Source: Aristaeella lactis
GTDB lineage: Bacteria; Bacillota; Clostridia; Christensenellales; Aristaeellaceae
Assembly: GCF_018118585.1 (NCBI RefSeq)
Contig: NZ_CP069421.1
Location: forward strand, 992,001-1,056,000
Direction: 5' to 3'
Length of the DNA stretch: 64,000 nucleotides
Below, piece by piece: positions 54,815-64,000 of this stretch (position 1 is the stretch's first letter; the number at the start of each line of letters is the position of its first letter). The position numbers and the translations under genes were made by a program. The notes below the pieces were generated by a model. It saw only the letters and a program-made list of their open reading frames with translations, was not told the DNA's origin and ran no database searches.

Positions 54815-55744
54815 TTACCAGATACCCTGTTCGTCAAATGCCCGGGAAATGGTATTGGCCACCGTCACCAGGATCATGCCGATCACGGACTGGAACAGGC
54901 CCACAGCTGTCGCCCGGTCAAACTTGGTGTTCACAATACCAACGCGGTAAACGAACGTGGAGATCACGTCGCAGTAGTCTTTCACGATGGTGTTTCCGAT
55001 AATATAGGGCCGGTCAAATCCGATGCTCATCATCCGGCCGATGTTCAGGATCAGCAGGATAATGATCGTACTCCGGATGCCCGGCAGGGTCACATGCCAG
55101 ATCTGCTGCAGCTTGTTGGCACCGTCGATCTGTGCCGCCTCAAACAGGTTCATGTCCAGACCCGTAATGGCTGCCAGGTACAGGATGGTTCCCCATCCCA
55201 TGTTCTGCCATACGCCAACAAGCACATAGGTGAACTGCCACCAGTTGCCCTGGGTCAGGAACGGCACATTCTTGTCTACCAGGCCGCTCTTGAGCAGCGA
55301 AGCGTTGATCACGCCCGTGGTTGGGGCGAAGATCTTCAGCACCATGCCGCCGATGATAACCCAGCTCAGGAAGTGCGGCAGGTAAAGCATGGTCTGGGAA
55401 AACTTCTTCAGCCGCTTAGCCCGCATCTCATTGAGCATAATGGCCAGGATGATCGGCATCGGGAATCCAAACACCAGGTCCATGAAGTTCAGCAGCAGCG
55501 TGTTCCCCAGCGCGATGCCGAAGTCCCGCATGCCGAATACGAATTTGAAGTTATCCAGTCCGACAAACTTGCTGCCGGTAATGCCCTTGAAAATGCTGTA
55601 TTTCTGGAAAGCGATGATTACACCGCCCATGGGTTTGTAGCAGAAAATGATATACCAGATAAACGGAATTGCCAGCATGGCATACAGCCGCCAGTCTCTT
55701 TTAAGCTGTATCTTCAGTTTGGATTTCCGCCTTTGTGTCTTCAT
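54815..55744 (-). CDS. Sugar ABC permease, LplB type (module 2)
   Basis: 309 residues from the ATG at 55742-55744 (GAGGGCAAAGAG upstream); an in-frame ATG 18 codons earlier has no ribosome site. First helix near 20-36, EAA loop FEAAQIDGANKLQQIWHVTLPG. Pairs with the next gene. Faces away from AraC regulator 2, which probably controls it. Confidence 0.88.
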   Translation of the reverse strand: MKTQRRKSKLKIQLKRDWRLYAMLAIPFIWYIIFCYKPMGGVIIAFQKYSIFKGITGSKFVGLDNFKFVFGMRDFGIALGNTLLLNFMDLVFGFPMPIILAIMLNEMRAKRLKKFSQTMLYLPHFLSWVIIGGMVLKIFAPTTGVINASLLKSGLVDKNVPFLTQGNWWQFTYVLVGVWQNMGWGTILYLAAITGLDMNLFEAAQIDGANKLQQIWHVTLPGIRSTIIILLILNIGRMMSIGFDRPYIIGNTIVKDYCDVISTFVYRVGIVNTKFDRATAVGLFQSVIGMILVTVANTISRAFDEQGIW

Positions 55745-55840
55745 GTTCTCTTTGCCCTCAACGATGCTGGATTTTCGGTTTTCCCGTTTCTTAAGCATAA
55801 TGATAGTGAGCGCAATTTGTTTTCGCCATGCAATACAGGC

Positions 55841-55869
55841 TTGAGTTTATGCGATTCTGGCAATATAAT
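55841..55869 (+). promoter_or_regulatory. Promoter of araC-2
   Basis: TTGAGT (55841-55846), 17 bases, perfect TATAAT (55864-55869), 34 bases before the ATG. The spacer overlaps the motif shared with araC-1, so the site could be autoregulated. Confidence 0.7.
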
Positions 55870-55903
55870 ATGTACGACTATAAAAATACTGCCGGAGGAA
55901 AAC

Positions 55904-56803
55904 ATGAGCTATTCCCAGCAGGTATCCAACTTCGGTTATTGTTCCATGAGCCATGGACGCAGTGATTATGAAGGCTTCTACGGTATCTCCTTCAATCGTC
56001 AGCACTACGGTTTCCACTGTCATGATTTTTATGAGATCTATCTCCATATCAGCGGTGCCCGCCAGTTTGGCGTAGACAACGAAGTCTATATGCTCAAGCC
56101 GGATCAGCTCATCATCGTTCCTCCGTTCCACATGCACGGCCTCATGTGTGAGCAGACCCTTCCCCGCTATGAACGGGCTTACCTCTATTGCTCCACGGAT
56201 TTCCTGGCCACTGTCGGCTGCGGCCAGATTGACCTGATCCAGTTCCTCTCCGAGCGCACAAAGGGTCAGGGCTGCCTCATCTATTCCCTGAAACGCGAGA
56301 TTGCGGATGAATGCATGAACTACATGTCCACCGTCATGAAAAACGGTGAGAATAATGCTCCTGTGGACCGTTTCCGGGATCTCACCTATATCCTTCCCCT
56401 GTTTCGCATCATCCTGGATACCCTGCGCGGTTCCTCTCCCCAGCTTCCCGCTGTCACGGCGAACCCGATGATGCATCAGGTCCTTGTCTATATCAATGAG
56501 CACTATATGGAGCCTCTGACCCTGGAAAGCCTTTCCGAAACCTTCGGCATCAGTGTCTCCACCCTGTCCCATGAGTTCATGCGCTATATCCATCACAGCG
56601 TCTATAACTATATCCTTTACCGCCGCGTCATCCTGGCCAAGCAGAAGCTCTTTGAGCCCCTGACGCTCAGTGAGATCTCCTATCTCTGCGGCTTCGGCGA
56701 TTATTCCAATTTCCTTCGTTCCTTCAAAAAACTCACCGGCGTTTCCCCCAGTGAGTATCGTGCCCAGGTCCGACTCCACCAAAAACGCGGCGACAAAACC
56801 TGA
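55904..56803 (+). CDS. AraC-family transcriptional regulator 2
   Basis: 299 residues from the ATG at 55904 behind GGAGGAAA; the open frame extends far upstream but overlaps the permease in antisense and is not used. Sensor part with HCHDFYEIYLHISGA and LKPDQLIIVPPFHMHGL; HTH pair LTLESLSETFGISVSTLSHEF and EISYLCGFGDYSNFLRSF. The phrase VYNYILYRRV is identical in both AraC proteins, marking a duplication of module plus regulator. Confidence 0.93.
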   Translation: MSYSQQVSNFGYCSMSHGRSDYEGFYGISFNRQHYGFHCHDFYEIYLHISGARQFGVDNEVYMLKPDQLIIVPPFHMHGLMCEQTLPRYERAYLYCSTDFLATVGCGQIDLIQFLSERTKGQGCLIYSLKREIADECMNYMSTVMKNGENNAPVDRFRDLTYILPLFRIILDTLRGSSPQLPAVTANPMMHQVLVYINEHYMEPLTLESLSETFGISVSTLSHEFMRYIHHSVYNYILYRRVILAKQKLFEPLTLSEISYLCGFGDYSNFLRSFKKLTGVSPSEYRAQVRLHQKRGDKT

Positions 56804-56823
56804 TCCATTCCTATGAATACTAA

Positions 56824-56856
56824 AAGCCCGTTGATACGCATCAACGGGCTTCTTTT
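56824..56856 (+). terminator. araC-2 terminator
   Basis: 12-base perfect stem AAGCCCGTTGAT with a 4-base loop and CTTTTCTT tail. Confidence 0.88.
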
Positions 56857-56926
56857 CTTAATTACCTTATCCGCATTAGACTATAGTCTGTTTCCACGCT
56901 GAATATAGCGTAAAAGTCTATAACAC

Positions 56927-57038
56927 TGCGCAAAGCGCAATATCATTCACCGAAGGTGAATATCATTGCGAAGCAATATCACTCGGCGTAAGCCGAATAT
57001 CATTGAAAAAACCGTTGATTTTCATCAACGGTTTTTTC
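56927..57038. repeat. Palindrome-ladder array J (4 short hairpins plus edge hairpin)
   Basis: Between araC-2 and the tRNA region. 56927-56939 (TGCGC, aaa), 56946-56960 (TTCACC, gaa), 56965-56977 (ATTGC, gaa), 56983-56996 (TCGGC, gtaa); spacers of the ATATCAT type, some shortened. The edge hairpin 57005-57038 has 15-base perfect arms with A/T tails and can serve as a terminator on both strands. Confidence 0.85.
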
Positions 57039-57135
57039 TTGGCAGGGGCAGAAGGATTCGACTTTTCTGCGGAAAAGCCGTTCGCCGTTCTGACAGCCCA
57101 CCGGGCTGTCATTCATTACGGCTCTGTTCGAATCC
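57037..57135 (-). repeat. tRNA-Trp 3'-end copy with internal palindrome
   Basis: Bases 57037-57061 repeat exactly the 25 bases at 57186-57210 (3' end of tRNA-Trp including CCA and two following bases). Toward the tRNA follow CTTTTC/GAAAAG (57062-57077), a 9-base palindrome arm TGACAGCCC with loop acc (57091-57111) and GTTCGAATCC (57126-57135), the T-loop sequence again. No gene is between. Could be a scar of an element inserted at the tRNA or a repeat family riding on tRNA ends. Confidence 0.7.
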
Positions 57136-57157
57136 TTTATTTCATTTTGCCTGCGAA

Positions 57158-57184
57158 AAAACCTCCACAAGATGTGGAGGTTTT
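57158..57184 (-). terminator. tRNA-Trp terminator
   Basis: 9-base stem ACCTCCACA with a 3-base loop, followed on the minus strand by TTTTTCGC, directly after the tRNA. Confidence 0.85.
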
Positions 57185-57188
57185 CTCT

Positions 57189-57262
57189 TGGCAGGGGCAG
57201 AAGGATTCGAACCCTCAACAAAGGTTTTGGAGACCCACGTGTTACCATTACACCATGCCCCT
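57189..57262 (-). tRNA. tRNA-Trp (anticodon CCA)
   Basis: Folds as a cloverleaf: acceptor AGGGGCA/TGCCCCT, D stem GTGT/ACAC, anticodon loop CTCCAAA giving anticodon CCA, T stem GAGGG/CCTTC with loop TTCGAAT, discriminator G and encoded CCA. 74 bases with CCA. The first anticodon-stem pair is a U-U mismatch. Own consensus promoter and terminator. Confidence 0.97.
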
Positions 57263-57282
57263 ATTGCATTCGCAACAGTGGC

Positions 57283-57312
57283 ATTATATGAAAATTCTGC
57301 CCCTTTTGTCAA
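57283..57312 (-). promoter_or_regulatory. tRNA-Trp promoter
   Basis: Perfect TTGACA (57307-57312), 18 bases, perfect TATAAT (57283-57288), 21 bases before the tRNA. Confidence 0.9.
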
Positions 57313-57352
57313 GGTTTATTTTTCCCATAATCTCTGTTTCTTCCACTTCTTG

Positions 57353-57382
57353 TTGCACCTTTTTGTATTCTTCCTGTATACT
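57353..57382 (+). promoter_or_regulatory. Promoter of the four-helix-bundle gene
   Basis: TTGCAC (57353-57358), 18 bases, TATACT (57377-57382), 18 bases before the ATG. Confidence 0.55.
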
Positions 57383-57399
57383 CATAAAGAGGTGATATT

Positions 57400-57744
57400 A
57401 TGCAGGAGAATAAACTGTTGGATTTATCGATGAATTTCTCTGTTTCTATTCTGCAGCTAACCGGAAAAATAAAAGGTCATTCATCTCTTGTTAATCAGCT
57501 GGAAAGATCCGCCACATCTGTAGGCGCAAATATACATGAATCCTGCTATGCTCAAAGCAAGCCTGATTTTATTTCCAAGCTTCAGATTGCGCTAAAGGAA
57601 TGCCACGAAACAAAATACTGGCTGGAGTTGTTTTCCAGAGCCTCATTATGCGATAACGATTCAATCCAGAGGCTTCGCAATGAATGTGATACGATACGGC
57701 GTATCCTTGTTTCATCTATAAATACCGCTAAAGGAAACAAATAA
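57400..57744 (+). CDS. Four-helix bundle protein (23S rRNA IVS / S23 family)
   Basis: 114 residues, all helical, with SLVNQLERSATSVGANIHESCYAQS near 29-53, the family signature (TIGR02436). Members occur in 23S rRNA intervening sequences and as free genes of unknown function. Here it is free, has its own promoter and a good ribosome site (AGAGGTGATATT), and is clearly richer in A/T codons than its neighbours. Together with its place beside tRNA-Trp this suggests recent acquisition. Confidence 0.85.
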   Translation: MQENKLLDLSMNFSVSILQLTGKIKGHSSLVNQLERSATSVGANIHESCYAQSKPDFISKLQIALKECHETKYWLELFSRASLCDNDSIQRLRNECDTIRRILVSSINTAKGNK

Positions 57745-57774
57745 TTGGTTGATCAATCTTTGGATCAACCAATT
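57743..57774. terminator. Hairpin starting in the stop codon of the four-helix gene
   Basis: 12-base perfect arms AATTGGTTGATC and its complement with an 8-base loop, followed by AAAAAAG. Without a T run on the plus strand it is a weak terminator; it abuts array K. Confidence 0.5.
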
Positions 57775-57791
57775 AAAAAAGTAACTTACAT

Positions 57792-57954
57792 ATTCGGCGG
57801 CAGCCGAATAATTCATATCCTGCGTAAGCAGGATAATTCATATTGAGGGGCAATACTTTCATGTATTGTCCCTCAATAATTCATATAGGAGAAGCACTTT
57901 TGTGCTTCTCCTATAATTCATTCACGATAAGCGGTTATTTACCGCTTATCGTGA
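57792..57954. repeat. Palindrome-ladder array K (4 hairpins plus edge hairpin)
   Basis: Between convergent four-helix gene and pmbA. 57792-57809 (ATTCGGC, ggca), 57817-57834 (ATCCTGC, gtaa), 57842-57877 (15-base arm, one G-T), 57885-57914 (13-base arm ATAGGAGAAGCAC, tttt); every spacer is AATTCAT. Edge hairpin 57922-57935 with 57941-57954, 14-base perfect arms; the right arm is coding sequence at the end of pmbA (VTISG). Confidence 0.92.
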
Positions 57955-59236
57955 CTCCATCAAACGCCACATACGGCACACTGACTTCCCCGTCAACAAG
58001 CCTGTCACTGCTAATATCAACAATATTCTGCAGCATTTCCGGTACGCATCCGCTGATCATTGTTTCCGTCAGTGCGTATGCGATCTTTCCGTTCTCAATA
58101 TAGAAACTGTTCTTCGCCACACCGGAGAATTCTCCGCTCGACGCGGGTTGTCCGCCCGAGAACCGCATCACAAGAATTCCCTTATCGATACCGGCAATGA
58201 TCTCTTCCAGCGTCTTTTCGCCGGCCTTGATCCGGATATTGCTTCCATCATTTCCGGACCGTGTTCTGCCGGTCTTGTTGGCGCCGTACTGGCTCAGGCA
58301 GAAGCTGTTCAGCTTGCCGTCTTTGATCAGGTCAAAGTTCTCGGTCGGGTATCCTTCTCCGGTATGCCGCTCGCGCACGACAACATCATCGCTGTAGGGT
58401 TCAAAGCTGATGGTCAGACGGGGATCCGCAACCTGTTCGCCCAGCTTGTCCTTCCAGATGCTGGTGCCGTCGATCAGGCACATATCGCTCACGAAATTGC
58501 TCATAATGGTGCTGAGCACAACTCCGGACAGCGCGTACGGGGCCATGACCACCGTTCCGGTGAACTTGCCTTCCAGCGCTTTGGGATCCAGCTGCTGTTC
58601 GATGCTCGCCAGGTCCCGTTCGATCAGTCCGGTTTCGATCACTGGCTTGTCCAGGTCTTTCAGCGTCACGCCGCTGCCGAAGAAGGATGTTCCCTTCTCG
58701 CCTTCGTGGGCGGAATACATCAGGTCAAAGTGATAGTTACCGGATTTGGACCGGTAGATCACGTTGTTGCTGGTCATGTACACGATCTTCCAGCTGGTAT
58801 GCACCGTGATCATCTGTTCCATGATGATCGTGGGATGTTTTACCTTGATCGTCTCCAGCAGTTCCTTCGTCCGCTCAAACAGCTTATCCGTATCGCATTC
58901 CGGCGCGCCTTCGGTATATTCCGTTTCCACCGGCTTGTCTTCAAACTGCCAGGCAGCGTCCGGCTGTCCGCTTTCCGCGGCAGCAATGGCGTCCTTCACG
59001 GCATTCTTTACGGCTTCGCTGTCAAACCGGTTGATCGACACTGTACCCTTCCGCTGGTCCTTCATCACGGTAATGACCACGGTACGGTTAAACAGGGTCC
59101 GCATCAGGGAGAAACGGCCGCCGTCCACGTTGAATTCTTTTTTCTCTTCTTCTATAACGCTGCTCTGGGCGTAGTCCGCGCCCTGCGTTTTCGCTTCGGC
59201 CAGGATCTCCTGCGCCAGTTTATTCAGTTTATCCAT
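57935..59236 (-). CDS. pmbA: TldE/PmbA-family metalloprotease partner
   Basis: 433 residues from the ATG at 59234-59236 behind GGAGG. The TldD/PmbA fold without the HExxxH site, as in TldE: it forms a shell around TldD. C-terminal block FSGGQPASSGEFSGVAKNSFYIENG is characteristic. In other bacteria the pair trims peptides, for example of ribosomally made natural products and antitoxins; the substrate here is unknown. Starts 2 bases after tldD. Confidence 0.92.
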   Translation of the reverse strand: MDKLNKLAQEILAEAKTQGADYAQSSVIEEEKKEFNVDGGRFSLMRTLFNRTVVITVMKDQRKGTVSINRFDSEAVKNAVKDAIAAAESGQPDAAWQFEDKPVETEYTEGAPECDTDKLFERTKELLETIKVKHPTIIMEQMITVHTSWKIVYMTSNNVIYRSKSGNYHFDLMYSAHEGEKGTSFFGSGVTLKDLDKPVIETGLIERDLASIEQQLDPKALEGKFTGTVVMAPYALSGVVLSTIMSNFVSDMCLIDGTSIWKDKLGEQVADPRLTISFEPYSDDVVVRERHTGEGYPTENFDLIKDGKLNSFCLSQYGANKTGRTRSGNDGSNIRIKAGEKTLEEIIAGIDKGILVMRFSGGQPASSGEFSGVAKNSFYIENGKIAYALTETMISGCVPEMLQNIVDISSDRLVDGEVSVPYVAFDGVTISGK

Positions 59237-59238
59237 CC

Positions 59239-60624
59239 TTAACGGCCTCCGATCTTCACTTTGCAGCGCAGCGCCGGTCCGCCCATGCCAACAGGCATCG
59301 GCTGTTTCTTTCCGCACATACCGGAGCTGACCCAGCAGATTTCGTCTCCCACCATGTCAACGGTCTTCAGCATCTCAAATGCCACACCGGAGATCGTGGT
59401 GTCCAGCAGGGCCTTGCCCAGCTTACCGTTCTTGATCTCGTATCCCATGGTCACACCGAACATGAATTCGCCGGTGGTGTCTGCCTGTCCGTTGTTGGAG
59501 TCAATGAGGTAATAACCATCATCCACGGACGCGATCATATCTTCCAGCTTGTCCTTGCCGGGATGGATGGTGGTGTTCCTCATCCGGATCAGCGGCTCGT
59601 CGGAGAAGGACCAGGCCCGGGCGTTTCCGGCGGCTTCCATGCCGAAGTGCTGCGCGCTTTCCCTGCTGTTCATGTATCCGGTCAGGATACCGTCCTTGAT
59701 CAGCGTTACGTCCTTCGCTTCGGTGCCTTCATCGTCAATATACACCGGCAGCGGGCAATCCTTGCCGAACGCGGTATGGGCGAAGTCGCTCAGGGTGACC
59801 AGGTCGCTGGCAACTCTCTTGTTCAGGTTATGGGCCGCCACGCTGCCGCCCAGCACCAGGTCGGCTTCAACCGTATGTCCCACAGCTTCATGGCTCAGCA
59901 TACCGGTCATCATGCCGTCCAGGACGACAGTCTTCTCACCGGCTTCCGCGTATACGCCTTCCCGCTTCTGCATCAGCCGCTCATACAGCTTGTCGATCTG
60001 AGCGTAGTAGGCAGCGGAATCACTGAAGTTTTTGTCAAATGTGCCCTTGCCGCCGAAGGGAACATACAGCACCACAGGATTTCCTGCGTCTGTCATCGCT
60101 GTCAGTTCCACATATACATAGGACCGGGGTGCCAGGATATGTCCGCTGGCCGCGTCAGAGGTTACGATCAGCTTCTCCATGGAGTCTTCCATGGAAACCA
60201 CCGCGCGGGAGACCAGCTTCGGGCAGTTCTTCGCGATATACGCGTCAATCTCCCGGGCAAAGTCCACATAGATCTTCTGTTCGCAGTCGCGGATATCTTC
60301 CTGTGTTGGCAGCTGCTTCAGGGTCATTGCCGGCAGGGCGGGCTTGCCGATGCCTGCGTGCTTGTCCATGAAGGCGGCGTTTTCGGTCGCCGCTTTCAGC
60401 ACCATTTCAGCCGCTTCATCGGTGTATTCGGCCATGGAGGAGAATCCGTAAACGCCGCCCCGGTATACCCGGGCGGAAACGCCAGACTGTTCAGATCGCA
60501 CATTGCCCATCACATCGCCGTTCACCAGTACCACCCGGCGGTTCCGGTTGATCTGTCCCCGCAGTTCGGTATGAACTCCGGTTTCAAATAATCCTTTTTT
60601 GTTTGTCAGTATGTCTTTCAGCAT
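59239..60624 (-). CDS. tldD: TldD-family zinc protease
   Basis: 461 residues. Zinc site HEAVGH at 245-250 followed by TVEADLVLGG, and the C-terminal TTGEFMFGVTMGYEIKNGK. Functions with PmbA as a heterodimer in which TldD carries the metal. The pair is adjacent and coupled. Upstream gap to metA is 13 bases, so metA-tldD-pmbA may share a transcript. Confidence 0.94.
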   Translation of the reverse strand: MLKDILTNKKGLFETGVHTELRGQINRNRRVVLVNGDVMGNVRSEQSGVSARVYRGGVYGFSSMAEYTDEAAEMVLKAATENAAFMDKHAGIGKPALPAMTLKQLPTQEDIRDCEQKIYVDFAREIDAYIAKNCPKLVSRAVVSMEDSMEKLIVTSDAASGHILAPRSYVYVELTAMTDAGNPVVLYVPFGGKGTFDKNFSDSAAYYAQIDKLYERLMQKREGVYAEAGEKTVVLDGMMTGMLSHEAVGHTVEADLVLGGSVAAHNLNKRVASDLVTLSDFAHTAFGKDCPLPVYIDDEGTEAKDVTLIKDGILTGYMNSRESAQHFGMEAAGNARAWSFSDEPLIRMRNTTIHPGKDKLEDMIASVDDGYYLIDSNNGQADTTGEFMFGVTMGYEIKNGKLGKALLDTTISGVAFEMLKTVDMVGDEICWVSSGMCGKKQPMPVGMGGPALRCKVKIGGR

Positions 60625-60637
60625 CTTGTTTTTCCTT

Positions 60638-61558
60638 TCATTTGCTGATTTCTTTCAGGTCATACGGTGTTGTCTGGTATACCATGTAGTTCAGCCAGTT
60701 CGCGTACAGCAGGTTCGCGTGGCTTCTCCAGGTTACCAGCGGTTCCTGGGTATCATCGTCATTAGGATAGTAGTTCTTCGGCACCTCGATCGGCAGGCCC
60801 GCGTTCTTGTCCCGCAGGTACTCCTTTTCCAGTGTCCGCGGGTCATACTCGCTGTGGCCCATGATGAACACCTGCCGGCCGTTTTCCGTGATGGCCGCGT
60901 ACACACCCGCTTCTTCGGAGGAGGCCAGGATCTTCAGTTTTCCGCAGGCTTCCATGTCTTCCCGCCGCACAGTGGTATGCCGGCTGTGGGGTGCCATGAA
61001 CACGTCATCAAAGCCCCGCAGCAGGATGTAGTTTTTCCGCTCTGCCTTGTGCGGGAATACGCCGAACAGCTTCTTTCCCAGCGGTACCTTCGGAATCCCG
61101 AAGTGGTAGTACAGCGCTGCCTGCGCTCCCCAGCAGATATGGAAGGTGGAGTGCACGTGTGTCTTGCTCCACTCCATGATCCCGCACAGCTCGTCCCAGT
61201 ATTCCACCTCTTCAAAGGCCATCTGTTCCACCGGCGCCCCGGTGATGATCATACCATCGAAGTTCTGGTCTTTGATCTCATCAAAGGTCTTATAGAACGC
61301 TGTCAGGTGTTCCGCGGAGGTGTTCTTGGAAACATGGCTCTGCATCTTCACCAGTTCCGTTTCCACCTGCAGCGAGGTGTTGCCCAGAAGCCGCAGCAGC
61401 TGCGTTTCCGTATCGATCTTGGTAGGCATCAGGTTCACAATGGCGATCCTCAGCGGACGTATATCCTGGGTCGTAGCCCGTGTTTCCGTCATCACGAAGA
61501 TGTTCTCATCCGTCAGCGTTTTGTACGCCGGCAGTTCGTTCGAGATCTTGATCGGCAT
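60638..61558 (-). CDS. metA: Homoserine O-acyltransferase MetA, probably acetyl-CoA type
   Basis: 306 residues. First committed step of methionine synthesis. Catalytic C142 (ICWGAQAA), H235 and E237 (GHSEYD) are present. Residue 111 is Glu (APVEQMAF); in this family Glu111 goes with acetyl-CoA and Gly111 with succinyl-CoA, so O-acetylhomoserine is the likely product despite the common name 'succinyltransferase'. Ribosome site GGAAGG. Confidence 0.94.
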   Translation of the reverse strand: MPIKISNELPAYKTLTDENIFVMTETRATTQDIRPLRIAIVNLMPTKIDTETQLLRLLGNTSLQVETELVKMQSHVSKNTSAEHLTAFYKTFDEIKDQNFDGMIITGAPVEQMAFEEVEYWDELCGIMEWSKTHVHSTFHICWGAQAALYYHFGIPKVPLGKKLFGVFPHKAERKNYILLRGFDDVFMAPHSRHTTVRREDMEACGKLKILASSEEAGVYAAITENGRQVFIMGHSEYDPRTLEKEYLRDKNAGLPIEVPKNYYPNDDDTQEPLVTWRSHANLLYANWLNYMVYQTTPYDLKEISK

Positions 61559-61574
61559 TGCGCATCATCCTTCC

Positions 61575-61612
61575 GTAACAGGTTTCATATCAGCCTGCGG
61601 CTTTTATGTTAC
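61575..61612 (-). promoter_or_regulatory. Stem-loop in metA leader
   Basis: GTAACA (61575-61580) pairs with TGTTAC (61607-61612), with an inner AGCC/GGCT hairpin, directly upstream of the ribosome site. It could gate translation; it does not match a SAM riboswitch I know. Confidence 0.3.
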
Positions 61613-61655
61613 TCCGTATTCCCAGTGACTGGTATTATTCGGTGTACTGACGCAT

Positions 61656-61684
61656 ATTGTACCTTTTACCCCCGTATTTATCAA
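61656..61684 (-). promoter_or_regulatory. metA promoter
   Basis: Minus strand: TTGATA (61679-61684), 17 bases, TACAAT (61656-61661); leader about 90 bases. Confidence 0.75.
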
Positions 61685-61835
61685 GTTTTCTTCCCTGAAA
61701 ACCATATGAACATCCTGTGAATACGCTCAACTCCCCGTATCTCTATTTTGTTCCCTTTTTCTACTCCCGGTATAACTACCGAATTGTATACTTCTCCGCC
61801 AACATTGCAATAATACCCTCTCCCGCATCCTTCCT

Positions 61836-61951
61836 GACTGATGAGTACCCCGGGACTGAGCTTGGCTCAGGACCGCGAACGGGCGTGACGGTTCTCCCGT
61901 TCCGGCTCGCCGGAAACGTTTAGAACCGTCCCGGCAGTTCACTCATCAGTC
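61836..61951. ncRNA. 116-base structured element, possible noncoding RNA
   Basis: Outer 11-base perfect arms GACTGATGAGT (61836-61846) and complement (61941-61951). Inside are CCGGGAC/GTCCCGG, a CTGAGC/GCTCAG hairpin, GACGGTTCT/AGAACCGTC, and GAACGGG/CCCGTTC, some mutually exclusive, so alternative folds or a pseudoknot are possible. No frame codes. On the plus strand it is followed by CTCTTTCTTTC and a weak promoter-like TATAAC lies about 65 bases upstream. The rest of 61685-62006 shows no gene. Confidence 0.4.
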
Positions 61952-62006
61952 TCTTTCTTTCTTCCCCAATCTCCTCGTTCCCCAAAAGCCCAGCGCAGCG
62001 CTATAT

Positions 62007-63840
<1,834 letters not shown>

Positions 63841-63931
63841 TCATTACTCCTTTATTATCTTTCTCTCATGTTCTGTCAGGCAGATCAGTCAATATAGCCT
63901 TCATACACATGGAGTAAAAAGTATTCATCAC

Positions 63932-63986
63932 ATTCGGCTTTAGCCGAATATTTCACATTGAACCGCACAGCGGTTCAATATTTCAC
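63932..63986. repeat. Palindrome-ladder array M (2 hairpins seen, may continue)
   Basis: Upstream of groEL, near the window edge. 63932-63949 (ATTCGGC, ttta), 63957-63979 (ATTGAACCGC, aca), each followed by exactly ATTTCAC. The array may extend past the window. Confidence 0.85.
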
Positions 63987-64000
63987 CTTGTTGAATAATT

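Noticed and set aside
55094-55903. Long N-terminal extension of AraC 2
   Set aside because: Antisense to the permease and lacks a start signal; the ATG at 55904 has GGAGG and a promoter directly upstream.
57040-57262. Prophage or large integrated element at tRNA-Trp
   Set aside because: Only about 150 bases separate the repeated tRNA ends and no integrase or phage gene is present; at most a scar.
61559-61650. SAM riboswitch in the metA leader
   Set aside because: Leader is only about 90 bases and lacks the conserved four-way junction or the SAM-II pseudoknot pattern; only a simple stem is visible.
61836-61951. Hammerhead ribozyme (CTGATGAG and GGAAACG are present)
   Set aside because: CTGATGAG is part of the outer stem and the GAAA block is not placed after a stem II as the hammerhead core requires.

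Overview
The window looks like a chromosome segment from an anaerobic Bacillota (Clostridia), most likely a gut or rumen organism. This rests on CdaA/CdaR, RemA, YicC, a DnaD/DnaI-type helicase loader, NfnAB (ferredoxin:NADP transhydrogenase), a glycyl-radical-type activase, lysine-rich signal peptides, TTG starts behind strong Shine-Dalgarno sites, and a moderately GC-rich base composition. A Christensenellales/Aristaeella-like rumen lineage would fit, but that is inference. Most genes lie on the minus strand, so the fork probably travels from high to low coordinates here.

Layout. 1-4203: rRNA methyltransferase (cut by the window edge), P-loop protein, a membrane protein and the c-di-AMP pair cdaR-cdaA. 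4336-9166: a nucleoside ABC importer (bmp, nupO, nupP, nupQ). 9339-11370: two exported proteins and rpsT. 11534-12937 (+): a NadD-like/YqeK fusion and rsfS. 13208-23358 (-): a long housekeeping run coaBC, rpoZ, gmk, remA, yicC, nagA, nrdG-type activase, ArsC-like protein, DnaC- and DnaD-like proteins, nfnB, nfnA. 23960-24898 (+): fba. 24970-32553 (-): VanW protein, ftsH, hpt, tilS and a Gln/Pro/Tyr-rich membrane protein. 32741-36103 (+): sugar-phosphate transferase, nucleotidyltransferase and galE (glycan synthesis). 36977-42202 (+): a 1741-residue protein with an actin/Hsp70-type ATPase end and no recognised remainder. 42356-43102 (+): TrmH-family methyltransferase. 43294-56803: a sugar-utilisation region with three Gfo/Idh/MocA oxidoreductases and two paralogous modules, each made of two permeases, a solute-binding protein and an AraC regulator. 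57189-57262: tRNA-Trp. 57935-63837 (-): pmbA/tldD, metA and groEL.

The most unusual content is not a gene. Twelve intergenic arrays (about 60 hairpins by hand count) are built as a ladder: a short near-perfect palindrome with a 2-6 base loop, then a fixed 7-base spacer (AATTCAT, ATTTCAC or ATATCAT), then a different palindrome, and so on. The spacer is mostly constant within an array while the palindromes differ. Some palindrome families recur between arrays with compensatory changes in both arms. All twelve read in the same direction on the + strand. At several right-hand edges the last hairpin is formed by the terminal codons of the neighbouring minus-strand gene and an inverted copy of them. 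The arrays sit between genes, including between permease and binding-protein genes in both sugar ABC modules. I do not recognise this as a named element.

Other points: the three solute-binding proteins have signal peptides without a lipobox cysteine; a 116-base structured element lies between metA and groEL; a 25-base copy of the tRNA-Trp 3' end lies beyond the tRNA; and a second stop-terminated copy of the trmH 3' end lies beyond one array.
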